This document shows positions 9,123 through 19,157 of a DNA stretch of 64,000 bases, one piece after another. Positions within the stretch are counted from its first letter, which is position 1. Each line of letters begins with the position of its first letter. Origin of the DNA: Psychrobacillus soli (GTDB lineage: Bacteria; Bacillota; Bacilli; Bacillales_A; Planococcaceae); the NCBI RefSeq assembly GCF_006861775.1, contig NZ_VDGG01000007.1:46507-110506 (forward strand). The letters are read 5' to 3'. The notes beneath the pieces were generated by a model that saw only the letters and a list, made by a program, of their open reading frames with translations, was not told the DNA's origin and searched no databases. The translations under genes and the position numbers were made by a program.

Positions 9123-9158
9123 GAAAGACGCCCTCCAAAGATTGGATAGGCGTCTTAG
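9123..9158 (-). terminator. Terminator after the M23 hydrolase gene
   Basis: AAGACGCC and GGCGTCTT form a stem just after the stop codon at 9166, followed on the minus strand by a T-rich tract. It ends the ftsE-ftsX-M23 unit. Confidence 0.8.
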
Positions 9159-9165
9159 TATGAAA

Positions 9166-10473
9166 TTATAAAGAAATATATCGTAATGGATTTACCGAGT
9201 TATTCGACATACCACTCCATGTTCCAATATGAATCTCAAAGTGTAAATGTGGTCCAGTAGAATTCCCTGTATTCCCAACAGCACCAATTGTATCGCCTTT
9301 TGATACTGCTTGTCCTACACTTACTTTAATACTACTTAAATGTGCATATAAAGAAGTGAACGTTTGGCCATCGATTGAATGGGTTACCATAATCACATTT
9401 CCATATGTACTAAGTGGAGAAGCATAAGAAACGACACCATCAGCCGCTGAAACTACTGGAGTTCCAGTCGGAGCTCCAAAGTCGATTCCGTAATGCATTT
9501 TCCCTTTTCCATAAATAGGGTGCATTCGATATCCATAACCGGAAGTAAGTCTGCCTCCTGTAGGTCTTGTCCAATCTCCAGAAGATACTGCTGGAATTGC
9601 TGTAGAAGATCCACTTGCAGATTGTTGACGTTTTCTTTCTTCCGCTTGTTTACGTTTTTTCTCTTCTGCTAGTTTTCGTGCAATTTCTGCTTGGCGTTTT
9701 TGTTCTGCAACAATTTTACTTGTCACTTCTTCACTTAAATTTAATACTTCATCATACTCTGTTTCCATTACTTCTTTATCAGCTTGTAATTTTTGTTGCT
9801 CTGCTTCTAATTGATCAACTAAATTTCCTTTAGATGCTTTTTGATTGTCTAAAGAAGCTTTTAAATTTAATAGCTCAGTTTTACTTGCTTCTTGTTGTTG
9901 TAATTTTTCCTCTAAGCTTGCCTTTTGTTCTTCTAGTTGCTTTTTATCATCTGCTTGTTCTTTCAAAATCGTACGATCGGCTTCCATTAATGTATTTACA
10001 GCGGAGAAGCGATCGATAAAATCGATGAAACTATTTGCCCCTAGTAAAACGTCTAAATAACTGACGGAACCTCCGCTAACTTGTACTGCACGGATTCGTT
10101 CTTTTAATAGCTCATCACGTTCTTCAATTTTGCGTTCTAACTCTGCAATAGAGGCATGTAAATTTTCAATTTCTGTCGTTGTTAACTCTATTTCTTTTAA
10201 CACTTTGGAGATTTTATCTTCTGTCGTAATGATTTCCGTGTCTAGCGCTTGAATTTGAGCCATTATCTGTTCGATTTTAGAGACGTTTTCGTTTATCTTA
10301 CCTTCTGTTTCTTTGATGCTTGAGTTTATCGAATTTTTCTTTTGTTCGAGTTCTTTTTGTTGATCTTTTAAATCGTTCAATGAATTAGCAAGGGCACTTG
10401 GTCCTGTGAATAAAAGCGCGCAAGTAGTAGCTAACGCAAAGACGCGTAGCACCCATTTAGACTGTTTTCTCAA
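9166..10473 (-). CDS. EnvC-like coiled-coil M23 peptidase (murein hydrolase or its activator)
   Basis: The 435-residue exported protein has a signal peptide (about residues 1-29), a long coiled coil (about 31-270) and a C-terminal LytM/M23 domain. Zn-ligand motifs are seen as MHYGIDFG and HLHFEIH, so the domain may be catalytic, unlike E. coli EnvC. In other bacteria FtsEX controls PcsB, CwlO or EnvC through such coiled coils. The ftsX gene ends 39 bp upstream, which supports the same pairing. The start is TTG at 10473 with AAGGAG nine bases before. A Gln/Lys/Arg-rich segment precedes the M23 domain. Confidence 0.88.
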   Translation of the reverse strand: MRKQSKWVLRVFALATTCALLFTGPSALANSLNDLKDQQKELEQKKNSINSSIKETEGKINENVSKIEQIMAQIQALDTEIITTEDKISKVLKEIELTTTEIENLHASIAELERKIEERDELLKERIRAVQVSGGSVSYLDVLLGANSFIDFIDRFSAVNTLMEADRTILKEQADDKKQLEEQKASLEEKLQQQEASKTELLNLKASLDNQKASKGNLVDQLEAEQQKLQADKEVMETEYDEVLNLSEEVTSKIVAEQKRQAEIARKLAEEKKRKQAEERKRQQSASGSSTAIPAVSSGDWTRPTGGRLTSGYGYRMHPIYGKGKMHYGIDFGAPTGTPVVSAADGVVSYASPLSTYGNVIMVTHSIDGQTFTSLYAHLSSIKVSVGQAVSKGDTIGAVGNTGNSTGPHLHFEIHIGTWSGMSNNSVNPLRYISL

Positions 10474-10512
10474 AACTTCTTGCTCCTTTCAAATTACCTT
10501 CATCATTCTTTT

Positions 10513-11400
10513 TTATACACGCAAAAACTTTCTTACTGACATGAAACTTCCCCAGACACCTATCAGTACGCCCATCAATAAAATCAACGCATTCACTTGA
10601 TAGATGAATGGTGAAAAGTCGAGCAGTTCAAATAAGTTTCCTTGTGCAAGTTTCGGTGCTACTACTTTATGAATATTGTAGTAGAGTGTTGTTACGAGCG
10701 TGATTGGAATAATTGCACCTAGAATTCCTAGCCACATTCCTTCTAGTATGAAAGGAATACGTATAAACCAATTTGTCGCTCCAACAAGTTTCATAATTTC
10801 AATATCTCTTCGTCTTGCAACAATCGTAATGCGAATCGTATTAGATATTAAGAACATCGCTGTAAATAATAGCGCTAGTATGAGTACTAACCCTACATTT
10901 CTACTAGTGTTCAAGAAAGAAAATAGTCTTTCAATTTTTCCTTCTCCATATTTCACTTCGAATGTGTTATCTAAACGATCGATTTTCTTAGCTACCTGTT
11001 CTGTTTCTTGCGGATTTGCTGCTTTTGCATAAAATACATTATGTAAAGGGTTTTGTTGCTCAAATAAACGCAAATCTTCCCCGAAATCCATTACTAATTT
11101 ATTTAATTCATCTTCTTTTGGCGAATACTGTACTTCTGCTACACCTGGTGTATTTTTAATTTCTTCTTCTAATGCAGTAATAGAAGCTTCATCCGCTGTC
11201 AATTCGACAATTACTTTAATTTCTACATCTCTTTCCAAATCATCTGCAATTTTGTTTAAATTCATCATAATCATGACGAATACGCCGACTAATAGTAGCG
11301 TAACAGTTACTGCACTAACCGAAGCAAAGGTCATCCATCCATTTCGACTGATACTTTTTAAGCTATCTCTGAAGTGTCTATTTGCTGTTCTAGTTTTCAT
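10513..11400 (-). CDS. ftsX: FtsX, permease-like division protein
   Basis: This 295-residue protein has one N-terminal membrane segment, an extracellular domain (about residues 45-165) and three C-terminal segments, the FtsX/MacB-like layout. With FtsE it transmits ATP hydrolysis to an extracellular cell-wall hydrolase. Its start overlaps the ftsE stop by 11 bp. The next gene on the strand is the coiled-coil M23 protein, its likely partner. In B. subtilis FtsEX activates the hydrolase CwlO and influences sporulation entry. Confidence 0.95.
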   Translation of the reverse strand: MKTRTANRHFRDSLKSISRNGWMTFASVSAVTVTLLLVGVFVMIMMNLNKIADDLERDVEIKVIVELTADEASITALEEEIKNTPGVAEVQYSPKEDELNKLVMDFGEDLRLFEQQNPLHNVFYAKAANPQETEQVAKKIDRLDNTFEVKYGEGKIERLFSFLNTSRNVGLVLILALLFTAMFLISNTIRITIVARRRDIEIMKLVGATNWFIRIPFILEGMWLGILGAIIPITLVTTLYYNIHKVVAPKLAQGNLFELLDFSPFIYQVNALILLMGVLIGVWGSFMSVRKFLRV

Positions 11401-12076
11401 AACCGTATTCTCCTTTGTCTTCGTCTCGAGTGATTAATCCACCCTCAACAACGATCACACGGTGTCTAATGGTATTAACAATTTCTCTATTATGTGTTGC
11501 CATTATAATTGTAGTTCCTCGAGCATTAATTTCTTCGAATATATTCATAATCTCCCAAGATGTGTCTGGATCAAGATTTCCAGTTGGCTCATCTGCAATG
11601 ACAAGCTTTGGTGTATTGACAATTGACCGAGCAATAGACACACGTTGTTGTTCTCCACCTGAAAGCTCCGTAGGAAACATTCTTGCTTTATGTTTTAGAC
11701 CTACTAATTCTAATACTTCCATTACTCTATTTCGTATCACTTTAGGCGTTTCTTCAATTACTTCTAATGCAAATGCGACATTTTCATACACATTTAGACG
11801 TGGCAGTAATTTAAAGTCTTGAAAGACTACACCTATTTGTCTTCTTAAATAAGGAACTTTACTGTTCTTTAATGTCGATAAGTTAGTACCGTTGATGAAT
11901 ATATCACCCGATGTTGGTCGTTCTTCTCGATACATCATTTTGATGAATGTCGATTTACCTGCACCACTTGGCCCGACTACGTATACGAATTCACCTTGCT
12001 TAATTTCTACATCAATTCCATTTGCAGCAACGATACCGTTTGGATACTTTTTGTAGACATTTTTCATTTCAATCAT
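11390..12076 (-). CDS. ftsE: FtsE, division ABC ATPase
   Basis: The 228-residue ABC ATPase has Walker A GPSGAGKST (residues 35-43), the signature LSGGEQQR and Walker B LVIADEPTGNLD. FtsE together with FtsX forms the ABC-type complex that regulates wall hydrolysis at the septum. The ATG at 12076 has AGGTGG seven bases upstream. It is the first gene of the ftsE-ftsX-M23 unit; the 680-bp region upstream holds repeats and the cccB terminator, and a TATAAT in reverse at about 12126-12131 is a possible -10 box. Confidence 0.95.
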   Translation of the reverse strand: MIEMKNVYKKYPNGIVAANGIDVEIKQGEFVYVVGPSGAGKSTFIKMMYREERPTSGDIFINGTNLSTLKNSKVPYLRRQIGVVFQDFKLLPRLNVYENVAFALEVIEETPKVIRNRVMEVLELVGLKHKARMFPTELSGGEQQRVSIARSIVNTPKLVIADEPTGNLDPDTSWEIMNIFEEINARGTTIIMATHNREIVNTIRHRVIVVEGGLITRDEDKGEYGYEN

Positions 12077-12444
12077 TTATAAACCACCTAATTAGTTTCG
12101 TTTAATTAAAAATGCGACATGCCTATTATAACATTAGACGCTTCTTTGTTTGTTACAATTAGATTTCATTTTATAGGTAATATTAGGGGAAAATTCGATG
12201 GTTCGATTAATTTTTCACGAAAAATAAGAAAAAATACCTTCATACAAATGACCTACCTCTCTTCTTTTCTACATTGTTCGGTCGAAACCCTTCTTTTCTT
12301 TTAAAATTTTCTACTTTTCATTAAAAAATTGTAGAAAATCTATTAATCGATTTTTTTGGCGAAAGATATTGTTTTTTTACTTTTTTCGGAAGAATATGCG
12401 GAAATTATTGGAAGCATAACAACTATTTTAAAAAGAAAACACTC
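12077..12444. other. AT-rich intergenic stretch upstream of ftsE
   Basis: I see no supported gene here. The 61-codon open frame at 12119-12304 (plus) lacks a convincing Shine-Dalgarno and recognisable content. The segment nearest ftsE probably contains its promoter. Confidence 0.5.
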
Positions 12445-12690
12445 GCTAAAAACCAACTATTATGCAGTTAATCCAGAAAATAGCTTAGGGCAACAGAATG
12501 GTCATTGAAAGCAATCAATTCTATGCGCAAAGCAACCAAATTACCGATGAAAGCAACCTATTCTTAAAATAACAAGTTTACTTGGATTGAGACGACGACA
12601 ACTAGGGGGAAGGAGGAGACTCTAGCCAGAATAGCCGATGTTTTTTGCACCAAAAAGCGAAGCAGCGGAAATCATAGCGGTGATCTAACA
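12445..12690 (+). repeat. Dispersed intergenic repeat, copy 1, with three family B units
   Basis: Bases 12445-12592 match 18950-19113 in the same orientation over about 150 bp with scattered differences: shared blocks include ATCCAGAAAAT, GTCATTGAAAGCAATCAATT and CAAGTTTACTTGGA. Inside are three 21-bp units starting at 12507, 12528 and 12549. The adjoining part to 12690, ending GCAGCGGAAATCATAGCG, matches in reverse orientation the stretch near 18864-18881. The mosaic suggests independently moving pieces. Confidence 0.7.
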
Positions 12691-12711
12691 AAGCTTTATA
12701 TTGCGTTTAAT

Positions 12712-12741
12712 AAAAAAACAGTTGCCCGGTTTGAGCAACTG
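12712..12741 (-). terminator. Terminator of cccB
   Basis: CAGTTGC and GCAACTG arms with a nine-base loop are followed on the minus strand by a run of seven T. It stands 15 bp after the cccB stop. Confidence 0.88.
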
Positions 12742-12755
12742 ATTTTTCTTACTTA

Positions 12756-13103
12756 TTATTTTTTAGCAGCTAACCATGCAGCTACTTCTTGAGCTTCCTC
12801 GCCAGTTACAAGTCCACCTGGCATAGCCCCTCTACCATTTTCAATAACATTTAAAATTTCATCTTCAGATAAACGAGATCCAACGTCATTAAGAGCTGGG
12901 AAGCTACCTTGTCCTTCTAAATTTCCACCGTGACAGCTAATACATTTTGCACTAACGATTTTCTCTGCATCCACTGAAGTTGTTTCAGTAGTTGTCCCTT
13001 TGTCAGTTGTTGTGTCCGTTTCAGTTGCTTTGTCATTGCCACCGCCACAAGCAGCTAACATTAATCCAGCTCCAAATATTACAGCTAATAGTTTTTTGTT
13101 CAT
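12756..13103 (-). CDS. cccB: Cytochrome c551-type lipoprotein
   Basis: The 115-residue lipoprotein has lipobox LAAC (Cys19), a Thr/Asp/Lys-rich linker and a small class I cytochrome c domain with the heme site CISCH (residues 54-58) and a probable axial Met in GAMPGG. CccB is a membrane-tethered electron carrier on the outside of the cytoplasmic membrane. The frame is open upstream to 13226, but the ATG at 13103 is preceded by GGGAGGT and starts a proper signal peptide. yvjA ends 53 bp upstream, as in B. subtilis, so the two may share a transcript. Confidence 0.9.
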   Translation of the reverse strand: MNKKLLAVIFGAGLMLAACGGGNDKATETDTTTDKGTTTETTSVDAEKIVSAKCISCHGGNLEGQGSFPALNDVGSRLSEDEILNVIENGRGAMPGGLVTGEEAQEVAAWLAAKK

Positions 13104-13155
13104 TACTATTACCTCCCTCAACGTAATTTGAACTACATTCATTATTATACCAAAG

Positions 13156-14025
13156 TTAATACCTTTTAAAACCTTCGCCAAGCACTTCATACGCATCAGA
13201 AACAATGACAAAAGCTGATGGATCAATCGTCTTAATGATATGTTTCAGTTTTGTGAACTCTGTCTGATAGGCCACCACCATTAAAATAGGTCTTTCTTTA
13301 TTCGTATATCCACCAAAAGCAGGTAGTTTTGTCACCCCGCGATCTATCTCTTTATAGATAGCATCTCTTATTTCATCCTGTTTATTCGTAATAATATAAA
13401 TCATTTTCGATTGGCTAAAACCTAATTGTACAATGTCGATTGTTTTCGTCGTCACAAATAAAGCTATTAATGCATAAAGTGCTTTTTCAATATCAAAAAC
13501 GAACGCAGCACTAATAACAATTAAACCATCAATCATTAACACACTTGTACCGAGTGAAAAGCCTGTATATTTCGTAATAATTTGGGCCGCCAAATCCGTT
13601 CCTCCAGTAGAAGCACCACCACGAAATACTATTCCTAAGCCAAGTCCAACTGCGATACCTCCAAACAATGCTCCTAATAATGGATTACTTGTCCAAGGTT
13701 CCCAACTAGCAGTTATTAAAACGACTGCTGGCAAAGTCAATGTTCCAACAAATGACTTAATACCGAATTTTGCACCTAAAAAGATTAAACCCGCGATAAA
13801 TAGGGGAATATTAAAAGCGTATTGCACAATTCCCGGTTCCCAACCAAAAACGCCTTTTAAAATAGTACTGATTCCGCTCACGCCACCAGAAGCAATTTGG
13901 TTTGGCAATAAAAAAACATTAAAACCAATAGCAATAATAGCAGCACCAATAATTACGTACAAATAATCTTTCATATGCTCCACAATTGGAGGTAGTTCTT
14001 TATGTAGTCTGTGATTAGTTTCCAT
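13156..14025 (-). CDS. yvjA: YitT family (DUF2179) membrane protein, YvjA-like
   Basis: The 289-residue protein has five membrane segments over the first 190 residues and a cytoplasmic DUF2179 domain at the C-terminus (about 200-285). The family is widespread in Firmicutes and lacks an established substrate. [12 protein letters not shown] and [22 protein letters not shown] are the conserved glycine-rich stretches. Position next to cccB supports YvjA rather than another paralogue, though B. subtilis has several. An ATG follows a purine-rich GAGAGGAT tract. Confidence 0.82.
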   Translation of the reverse strand: METNHRLHKELPPIVEHMKDYLYVIIGAAIIAIGFNVFLLPNQIASGGVSGISTILKGVFGWEPGIVQYAFNIPLFIAGLIFLGAKFGIKSFVGTLTLPAVVLITASWEPWTSNPLLGALFGGIAVGLGLGIVFRGGASTGGTDLAAQIITKYTGFSLGTSVLMIDGLIVISAAFVFDIEKALYALIALFVTTKTIDIVQLGFSQSKMIYIITNKQDEIRDAIYKEIDRGVTKLPAFGGYTNKERPILMVVAYQTEFTKLKHIIKTIDPSAFVIVSDAYEVLGEGFKRY

Positions 14026-14117
14026 CGAATATCCTCTCTCGTCGTCATTGATTGCACTAGTATAACAACAGAAAGAAAATTTGTGAACTTCAACACAGCA
14101 CCGTTTTAACCAACTAA

Positions 14118-14170
14118 AGTATTACAGATATGTTACTGGTGCCTGGCACCAGTAACATATCTGTAATACT
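14118..14170. repeat. 53-bp perfect palindrome with GGTGCC-T-GGCACC centre
   Basis: Two 26-bp arms (14118-14143 and 14145-14170) are exact reverse complements around a single T at 14144. No T-run follows on either side, so it is not a standard terminator. The core TGGTGCCTGGCACCA resembles short palindromes that I recall being common in Bacillales intergenic regions. The rest of 14026-14477 has no supported gene. Confidence 0.85.
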
Positions 14171-14477
14171 CCGAAAAACTTCACAAAAAAAGTTCCAAGT
14201 TAAGTCTAAGCATTTTAATATTCTATACCTATAAGCTCTTTTTATTAAATTCTCGTATACTAGTGGACAATCAAAAATTCTTCAAAAAGCATTATGGTAA
14301 ATATAATGCTTAATTTAAATAAGTTAAGAGGCTCATAGAGGAACATTTCAATGAGTTTTTTTATTGTTTATAAAATTTTAACATACTGATAATATTTTCC
14401 CCATCAAGACTCCAGTCCATTCATGAAATAAAACAAATAACTTTTGCCTATTTCTCCTTTAGTAGAGGTACTTAATA

Positions 14478-14855
14478 TTAATCTTCTTTGTTCCAGATCG
14501 TTTTATTTTGGCTGCTTTTACCTACAAAAATGATTTTATTAATATTTGAGAAATCATCATTAATCACAATATTTTCAGTTACAAATGATTCCAATCTAAA
14601 AACTATTTTTGCCCTAGGTTTTACATATACTGTTTTATATTTTACATAATAGTCATATCCGCTGACCATTCTTTCGCTGTATGGATTAAAAGCACTTATA
14701 ACAATAGCATCTTCTGAAACTACTACATTACTTACTCTGAGCCAGTCTACATGTTGTCTCGTTCCATGAATAAAGAATACATAAATTCCCAATGTGAATG
14801 CAATTACAATAGCACCTATTATTGCTATTTTTAATTTCGACTTTTTTATGTTCAT
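14478..14855 (-). CDS. Hypothetical membrane-anchored protein, 125 residues
   Basis: I do not recognise this protein. It has a basic N-terminus and one membrane segment (about residues 9-29). An extracellular domain of about 95 residues, rich in beta-forming residues, would follow, with NPYSERMVSGYDYYVKY and VKPRAKIVFRLESF. A Shine-Dalgarno (AAGGAGGATGG) overlaps the ATG region. No co-transcribed neighbour is evident: the palindrome region is downstream and prfB's terminator upstream. Composition is AT-rich compared with neighbours, which would fit an acquired or fast-evolving gene, though that is weak evidence. Confidence 0.6.
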   Translation of the reverse strand: MNIKKSKLKIAIIGAIVIAFTLGIYVFFIHGTRQHVDWLRVSNVVVSEDAIVISAFNPYSERMVSGYDYYVKYKTVYVKPRAKIVFRLESFVTENIVINDDFSNINKIIFVGKSSQNKTIWNKED

Positions 14856-15012
14856 ACCATCCTCCTTCTACACCTCTTTTATTTTCTTACTATATGTTTC
14901 TAGAGTCTGAACCGTCATTCCTGCTAACTTTCAAGTTTTTCTATTCTATACGCTACAGCTGTTCCCTTTTCATTAATGCTTGAATCCCATCACAGTCCTA
15001 TTTTTAGTCAAT

Positions 15013-15050
15013 AAAAACCCCTAATGTTAGTTTAAACATTAGGGGTTTTT
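15013..15050. terminator. Terminator of prfB, symmetrical
   Basis: AAAAACCCCTAATGTT and AACATTAGGGGTTTTT form a perfect stem around a six-base loop seven bases after the prfB stop. U-runs exist on both strands. Confidence 0.9.
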
Positions 15051-15056
15051 GGCCTA

Positions 15057-16161
15057 TTAATTTATACGTGAACGTAAGAATGCATGGATGAATGGATCTA
15101 ATTCGCCATCAACGACTGCATGCACATTTCCGCTTTCTTCATTCGTACGGTGATCTTTTACCATTGAGTATGGGTGGAACACATAAGAACGGATTTGACT
15201 TCCCCATCCAATTTCTTTTTGCTCACCGCGGATTGCTGCAAGTTGTGCTTCTTGCTCCTCGATTTTCAATTGATACAATTTCGATTTCAATAATTTCATC
15301 GCATGCTCACGGTTTTTAATCTGTGAACGTTCGGTCTGGCAAGTAACAATCGTATTCGTCGGTACATGCGTAATACGAACTGCTGAATCGGTCGTATTAA
15401 TATGCTGACCACCGGCACCTGTTGCACGGTATGTGTCTATTTTTAAATCTTCCGTACGAATTTCAATCTCAATCTCATCAGTGAATTCCGGCATGACATC
15501 GCAAGAAACGAAAGATGTATGACGGCGACCTGATGAATCGAAAGGTGATATACGCACAAGACGATGGACACCTTTTTCTGCTTTCAAATAACCGTACGCA
15601 TTATGCCCTTTTATAAGCAAAGTGACCGATTTAATACCCGCTTCATCGCCAGGTAAATAATCGAGCGTTTCCACTTTAAACCCGCGTTTATCGGCCCAAC
15701 GCTGATACATACGAAGTAAAATAGAACCCCAATCTTGAGACTCTGTACCACCAGCACCAGGGTGCAATTCTAAAATGGCATTATGTTTGTCGTATTCTTC
15801 GCTTAATAATAATTGTAATTCGAAGTCACTAAGTGCTGAAGTGAACTCTTTTAGCTCCGTGCCAAGTTCTTCTTGTAATTCCTCATCTGGCTCTTCTTTA
15901 ATAAGTTCAAGCGTCATTTCTAAGTTTTCTTGCGTAGATACTAAATCATTGTATTGTTCTACAATAGCTTTCAATGCATTTAGTTCATTAATTATTTTTT
16001 GAGCAGCTTGTGCATCGTCCCAAAAGTCAGGAAATGTCATTAACTCTTCTAATTCTTGTATACGAACCTCTTTGTTTTCTAAGTCAAAGAGACCCCCTAA
16101 AGTCTTCTAGTTTCCCTGCTGTTCTATCCAATTCATTGCGTACTACTGCTACTTCTACCAT
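15057..16161 (-). CDS. prfB: Peptide chain release factor 2, with programmed +1 frameshift
   Basis: RF2 reads UGA and UAA stops. The gene begins at ATG 16161, reads 25 codons ending at CTT (16087-16089) and meets an in-frame TGA (16084-16086). Skipping the T at 16086 continues as GAC TTA GAA and gives 367 residues in total, the usual RF2 length. The frameshift signal is classical: AGGGGG (minus-strand copy of 16093-16098) three bases before CTTTGAC. The SPF recognition motif (RISPFDSSG) and the catalytic GGQ ([10 protein letters not shown]) are present. Low RF2 favours the frameshift, giving autoregulation. secA lies 29 bp upstream, so they are probably co-transcribed. Confidence 0.96.
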
Positions 16162-16190
16162 ATTATTTATTCCTCCGACTTTCTAGATTA

Positions 16191-18698
16191 TCACACTGCT
16201 CCGTGACAATTTTTAAATTTCTTTCCGCTTCCGCATGGGCATAAGTCATTTCGACCTATTATTGCATCTTTACGGACTGGTTTTTTCTTAACAGCTGATC
16301 CTTCTTCTTTTGGATTTACCGCTTGCCCTTTTGCTACTTCTTCCCGTTCTAGGTTGTTTCGGATTTCTGCTTTCATTGCATATTTTGCAACGTCTTCTTG
16401 GATAGAATCCACCATTGCTTCGAACATAGCAAACCCTTCACTTTGATATTCGCGAAGTGGATCTGTTTGTCCGTATGCGCGTAGATGGATACCTTGACGA
16501 AGCTGATCCATTGCATCGATATGATCAATCCATTTAGAGTCAATCGAACGAAGTAATACAACTTTTTCGAATTCACGCATACGCTCTGGAGTCATTTCTT
16601 CCTCTTTTGCATCATAGAAACGAATTACTTCTTCTTTTAATTTTTCAATTATTTCTTCTGGAGATAAGTTTTCTATGTCTTTTAGTGTAATAATACCTTC
16701 TGGCAATAAATTCGCTTGTACGTAGTCAACTATTCCTTTTAAACTCCACTCAGCTTTATTGTCTGAAGCAGTATTAGAACCTACTAAACGATCGATTGCA
16801 CCAAAAATCATCGATTCCACAAGTGCACGCATATTTTCTGTTTCTAACACTTCATTACGCTCTTTATAAATAATTTCACGTTGCTGACGCAAAACATCGT
16901 CATATTGCAATAAACGTTTACGTGAGTCGAAGTTATTACCTTCTACACGTTTTTGCGCTGATTCTACTGCACGGGAAACCATTTTCGATTGAATTGGTTG
17001 CGAATCATCCATGCCAAGTTTAGCCATCATATTACGCATATTGTCTGAACCGAAACGACGCATTAACTCATCTTCCATCGAAAGGTAGAACTGTGTCACC
17101 CCTGGATCTCCTTGACGACCAGCACGTCCACGTAGCTGATTATCAATTCGGCGTGACTCATGTCGCTCCGTACCAATTACTGCTAAACCGCCAGCATCTA
17201 GAACACCGTCTCCAAGTTTAATATCAGTACCACGACCAGCCATGTTTGTAGCAATTGTGACGGAACCTAAATGTCCTGCAGTTGCAATGATTTCCGCTTC
17301 ATGCTCATGATTTTTCGCATTTAATACATTATGCTTAATCCCATGTTTTGTTAACAATTTGGAAATAATTTCAGACGTTTCAATTGCAACTGTACCGATT
17401 AAAACAGGTTGGCCGTTTTTGTTTCGTTCTGCAATATCTGCAGCAGCTGCTTCAAATTTCCCTGACATCGAAGCATAGATTAAATCTGCACGGTCATCCC
17501 TTGCAATCGTACGGTTTGTTGGAATCGCAATAACATTCATATTATAAATATTGCGGAATTCCTCTTCCTCTGTTTTTGCAGTACCAGTCATACCTGATAA
17601 TTTATCGTACATACGGAAAAAGTTTTGGAACGTAATAGTTGCCATAGTCATCGATTCATTTTGAATTTCTAAACCTTCTTTTGCCTCAATCGCTTGATGC
17701 AGACCATCGCTATAGCGACGTCCTTTCATCAGACGACCAGTGAACGAATCGACGATCACAACTTCCCCTTCTTGTACAACATAGTCCACATCTAAATGCA
17801 TCGAAGCATGGGCTTTCAATGATTGATTGATCGCATGATTTAGGCGAACATGTGTTAAATCAAATAAGTTATCAATATTAAACGCTTTTTCAACTTTTTC
17901 TACCCCAACATCCGTTAACGTAACGCCTTTTGTAGATTCTTCATACGTATAGTCTGTTTCTATAATGAGTGTTCGGACAAAGGCATTTGCTTGCTTGTAC
18001 AATAATGCTGCTTTATTTGCTTGCCCTGAAATGATTAAAGGCGTTCTTGCTTCATCGATTAAAATGGAATCGACTTCATCAATTACGGCATAATGAAGAG
18101 GACGTTGTACCTTATCTTCTTTGTACAACACCATATTATCGCGCAAGTAGTCAAATCCAAGCTCATTATTCGTCGAATACGTAATATCCGCTGCATATGC
18201 TTCTCGTTTTTCTTCTTTTGACAATGAATTTAAATTCAGTCCTACTGATAAGCCTAAGAAATTATACAGTTGTCCCATTTCTGCAGCATCACGGCTAGAT
18301 AAATATTCATTGACCGTTACAACATGTGCTCCAAGTGCTGGAATCGCATTTAAATAGACAGACATGGTAGAAGTAAGGGTTTTTCCTTCCCCTGTTTTCA
18401 TCTCTGCGATATTACCTTCATGAAGAGCAGCCGCCCCCATAATTTGTACGCGGAAAGGGTACATACCAAGTACACGCTTAGCCGCTTCACGCACTACTGC
18501 AAATGCTTCCGGTAGTAATTGGTCTAATGTTTCTCCTTTTTCATAACGAGCACGAAATTCTTCTGTTTTTGCTGTTAATTGCTCATCTGATTTTGCGTCC
18601 ATCTCGTTAGCTAGTGCTTCAACTTTATCCGCAATTTTTTCTAATCGTTTTATTTCTCGTTTATTTAAATCGAATACTTTATTCAATACACCAAGCAT
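16191..18698 (-). CDS. secA: SecA, preprotein translocase motor ATPase
   Basis: The 835-residue ATPase drives secreted proteins through SecYEG. Walker A MKTGEGKT lies at residues 100-107, the DEAD-like [13 protein letters not shown] near 205-217, and the C-terminal SEC-C zinc site is [15 protein letters not shown]. All domains are in the expected order and the length is typical. It is followed by prfB as in B. subtilis. The gene upstream on the same strand is hpf, separated by a strong terminator and a repeat region, so secA should have its own promoter just above 18698. Confidence 0.98.
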   Translation of the reverse strand: MLGVLNKVFDLNKREIKRLEKIADKVEALANEMDAKSDEQLTAKTEEFRARYEKGETLDQLLPEAFAVVREAAKRVLGMYPFRVQIMGAAALHEGNIAEMKTGEGKTLTSTMSVYLNAIPALGAHVVTVNEYLSSRDAAEMGQLYNFLGLSVGLNLNSLSKEEKREAYAADITYSTNNELGFDYLRDNMVLYKEDKVQRPLHYAVIDEVDSILIDEARTPLIISGQANKAALLYKQANAFVRTLIIETDYTYEESTKGVTLTDVGVEKVEKAFNIDNLFDLTHVRLNHAINQSLKAHASMHLDVDYVVQEGEVVIVDSFTGRLMKGRRYSDGLHQAIEAKEGLEIQNESMTMATITFQNFFRMYDKLSGMTGTAKTEEEEFRNIYNMNVIAIPTNRTIARDDRADLIYASMSGKFEAAAADIAERNKNGQPVLIGTVAIETSEIISKLLTKHGIKHNVLNAKNHEHEAEIIATAGHLGSVTIATNMAGRGTDIKLGDGVLDAGGLAVIGTERHESRRIDNQLRGRAGRQGDPGVTQFYLSMEDELMRRFGSDNMRNMMAKLGMDDSQPIQSKMVSRAVESAQKRVEGNNFDSRKRLLQYDDVLRQQREIIYKERNEVLETENMRALVESMIFGAIDRLVGSNTASDNKAEWSLKGIVDYVQANLLPEGIITLKDIENLSPEEIIEKLKEEVIRFYDAKEEEMTPERMREFEKVVLLRSIDSKWIDHIDAMDQLRQGIHLRAYGQTDPLREYQSEGFAMFEAMVDSIQEDVAKYAMKAEIRNNLEREEVAKGQAVNPKEEGSAVKKKPVRKDAIIGRNDLCPCGSGKKFKNCHGAV

Positions 18699-18859
18699 TT
18701 ATATTCACTTCCCATTTAGTCTTACTCCCCATTTTACCATTCGATAGAAAGTCACGCAAATAAGCAAATTTACAATTGGCAATACAGATGCTAAAAGAGA
18801 TAGAAAAAAGCGCTATATTTACTGTTTTACACTTTAGAGATAATGCGCCATAAGAAGTG

Positions 18860-19113
18860 AACGCTATGATTTTCGCTGCAGTAGGTCACTTTCCACCGGG
18901 TAAGAGATGAGGCTGCACCGCGGCTTAGACGTACGCCTGCGAAGTCTCAGCTAAAACCAAATATTACGCAGCTTTTCACATGTGTGCATCCAGAAAATGG
19001 TTTAGGTCAACAAATCAGTCATTGAAAGCAATCAATTCTATTCCGAAAGCAACCAAATTGATGATGAAAGCAATCAATTGTTAAAAATGCCAAGTTTACT
19101 TGGAGTGAGACGT
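18860..19113 (+). repeat. Dispersed intergenic repeat, copy 2, with three family B units
   Basis: Bases 18950-19113 correspond to 12445-12592, with a roughly 15-bp extra stretch near 18977. Three 21-bp units begin at 19024, 19045 and 19066 (GAAAGCAAYCAATT-type). The flank at 18864-18881 (CGCTATGATTTTCGCTGC) is the inverted counterpart of the flank of copy 1. No gene is supported between 18712 and 19120. Confidence 0.7.
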
Positions 19114-19120
19114 CAAGCAG

Positions 19121-19150
19121 AAAAAACTCCCCTCAAGTTCGAGGGGAGTT
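19121..19150 (-). terminator. Terminator of hpf
   Basis: ACTCCCCTC and GAGGGGAGT arms with a six-base loop, followed on the minus strand by TTTTTT, seven bases after the hpf stop. Confidence 0.9.
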
Positions 19151-19157
19151 AGTGTAG

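Noticed and set aside
12119..12304. 61-codon ORF in the ftsE upstream gap
   Set aside because: No Shine-Dalgarno, biased low-complexity Phe/Ile content and no recognisable family.
15057..16040. prfB starting at the internal ATG 16040
   Set aside because: The upstream region holds the first 25 codons, a frameshift site and a proper start at 16161 that restore the usual RF2 length.
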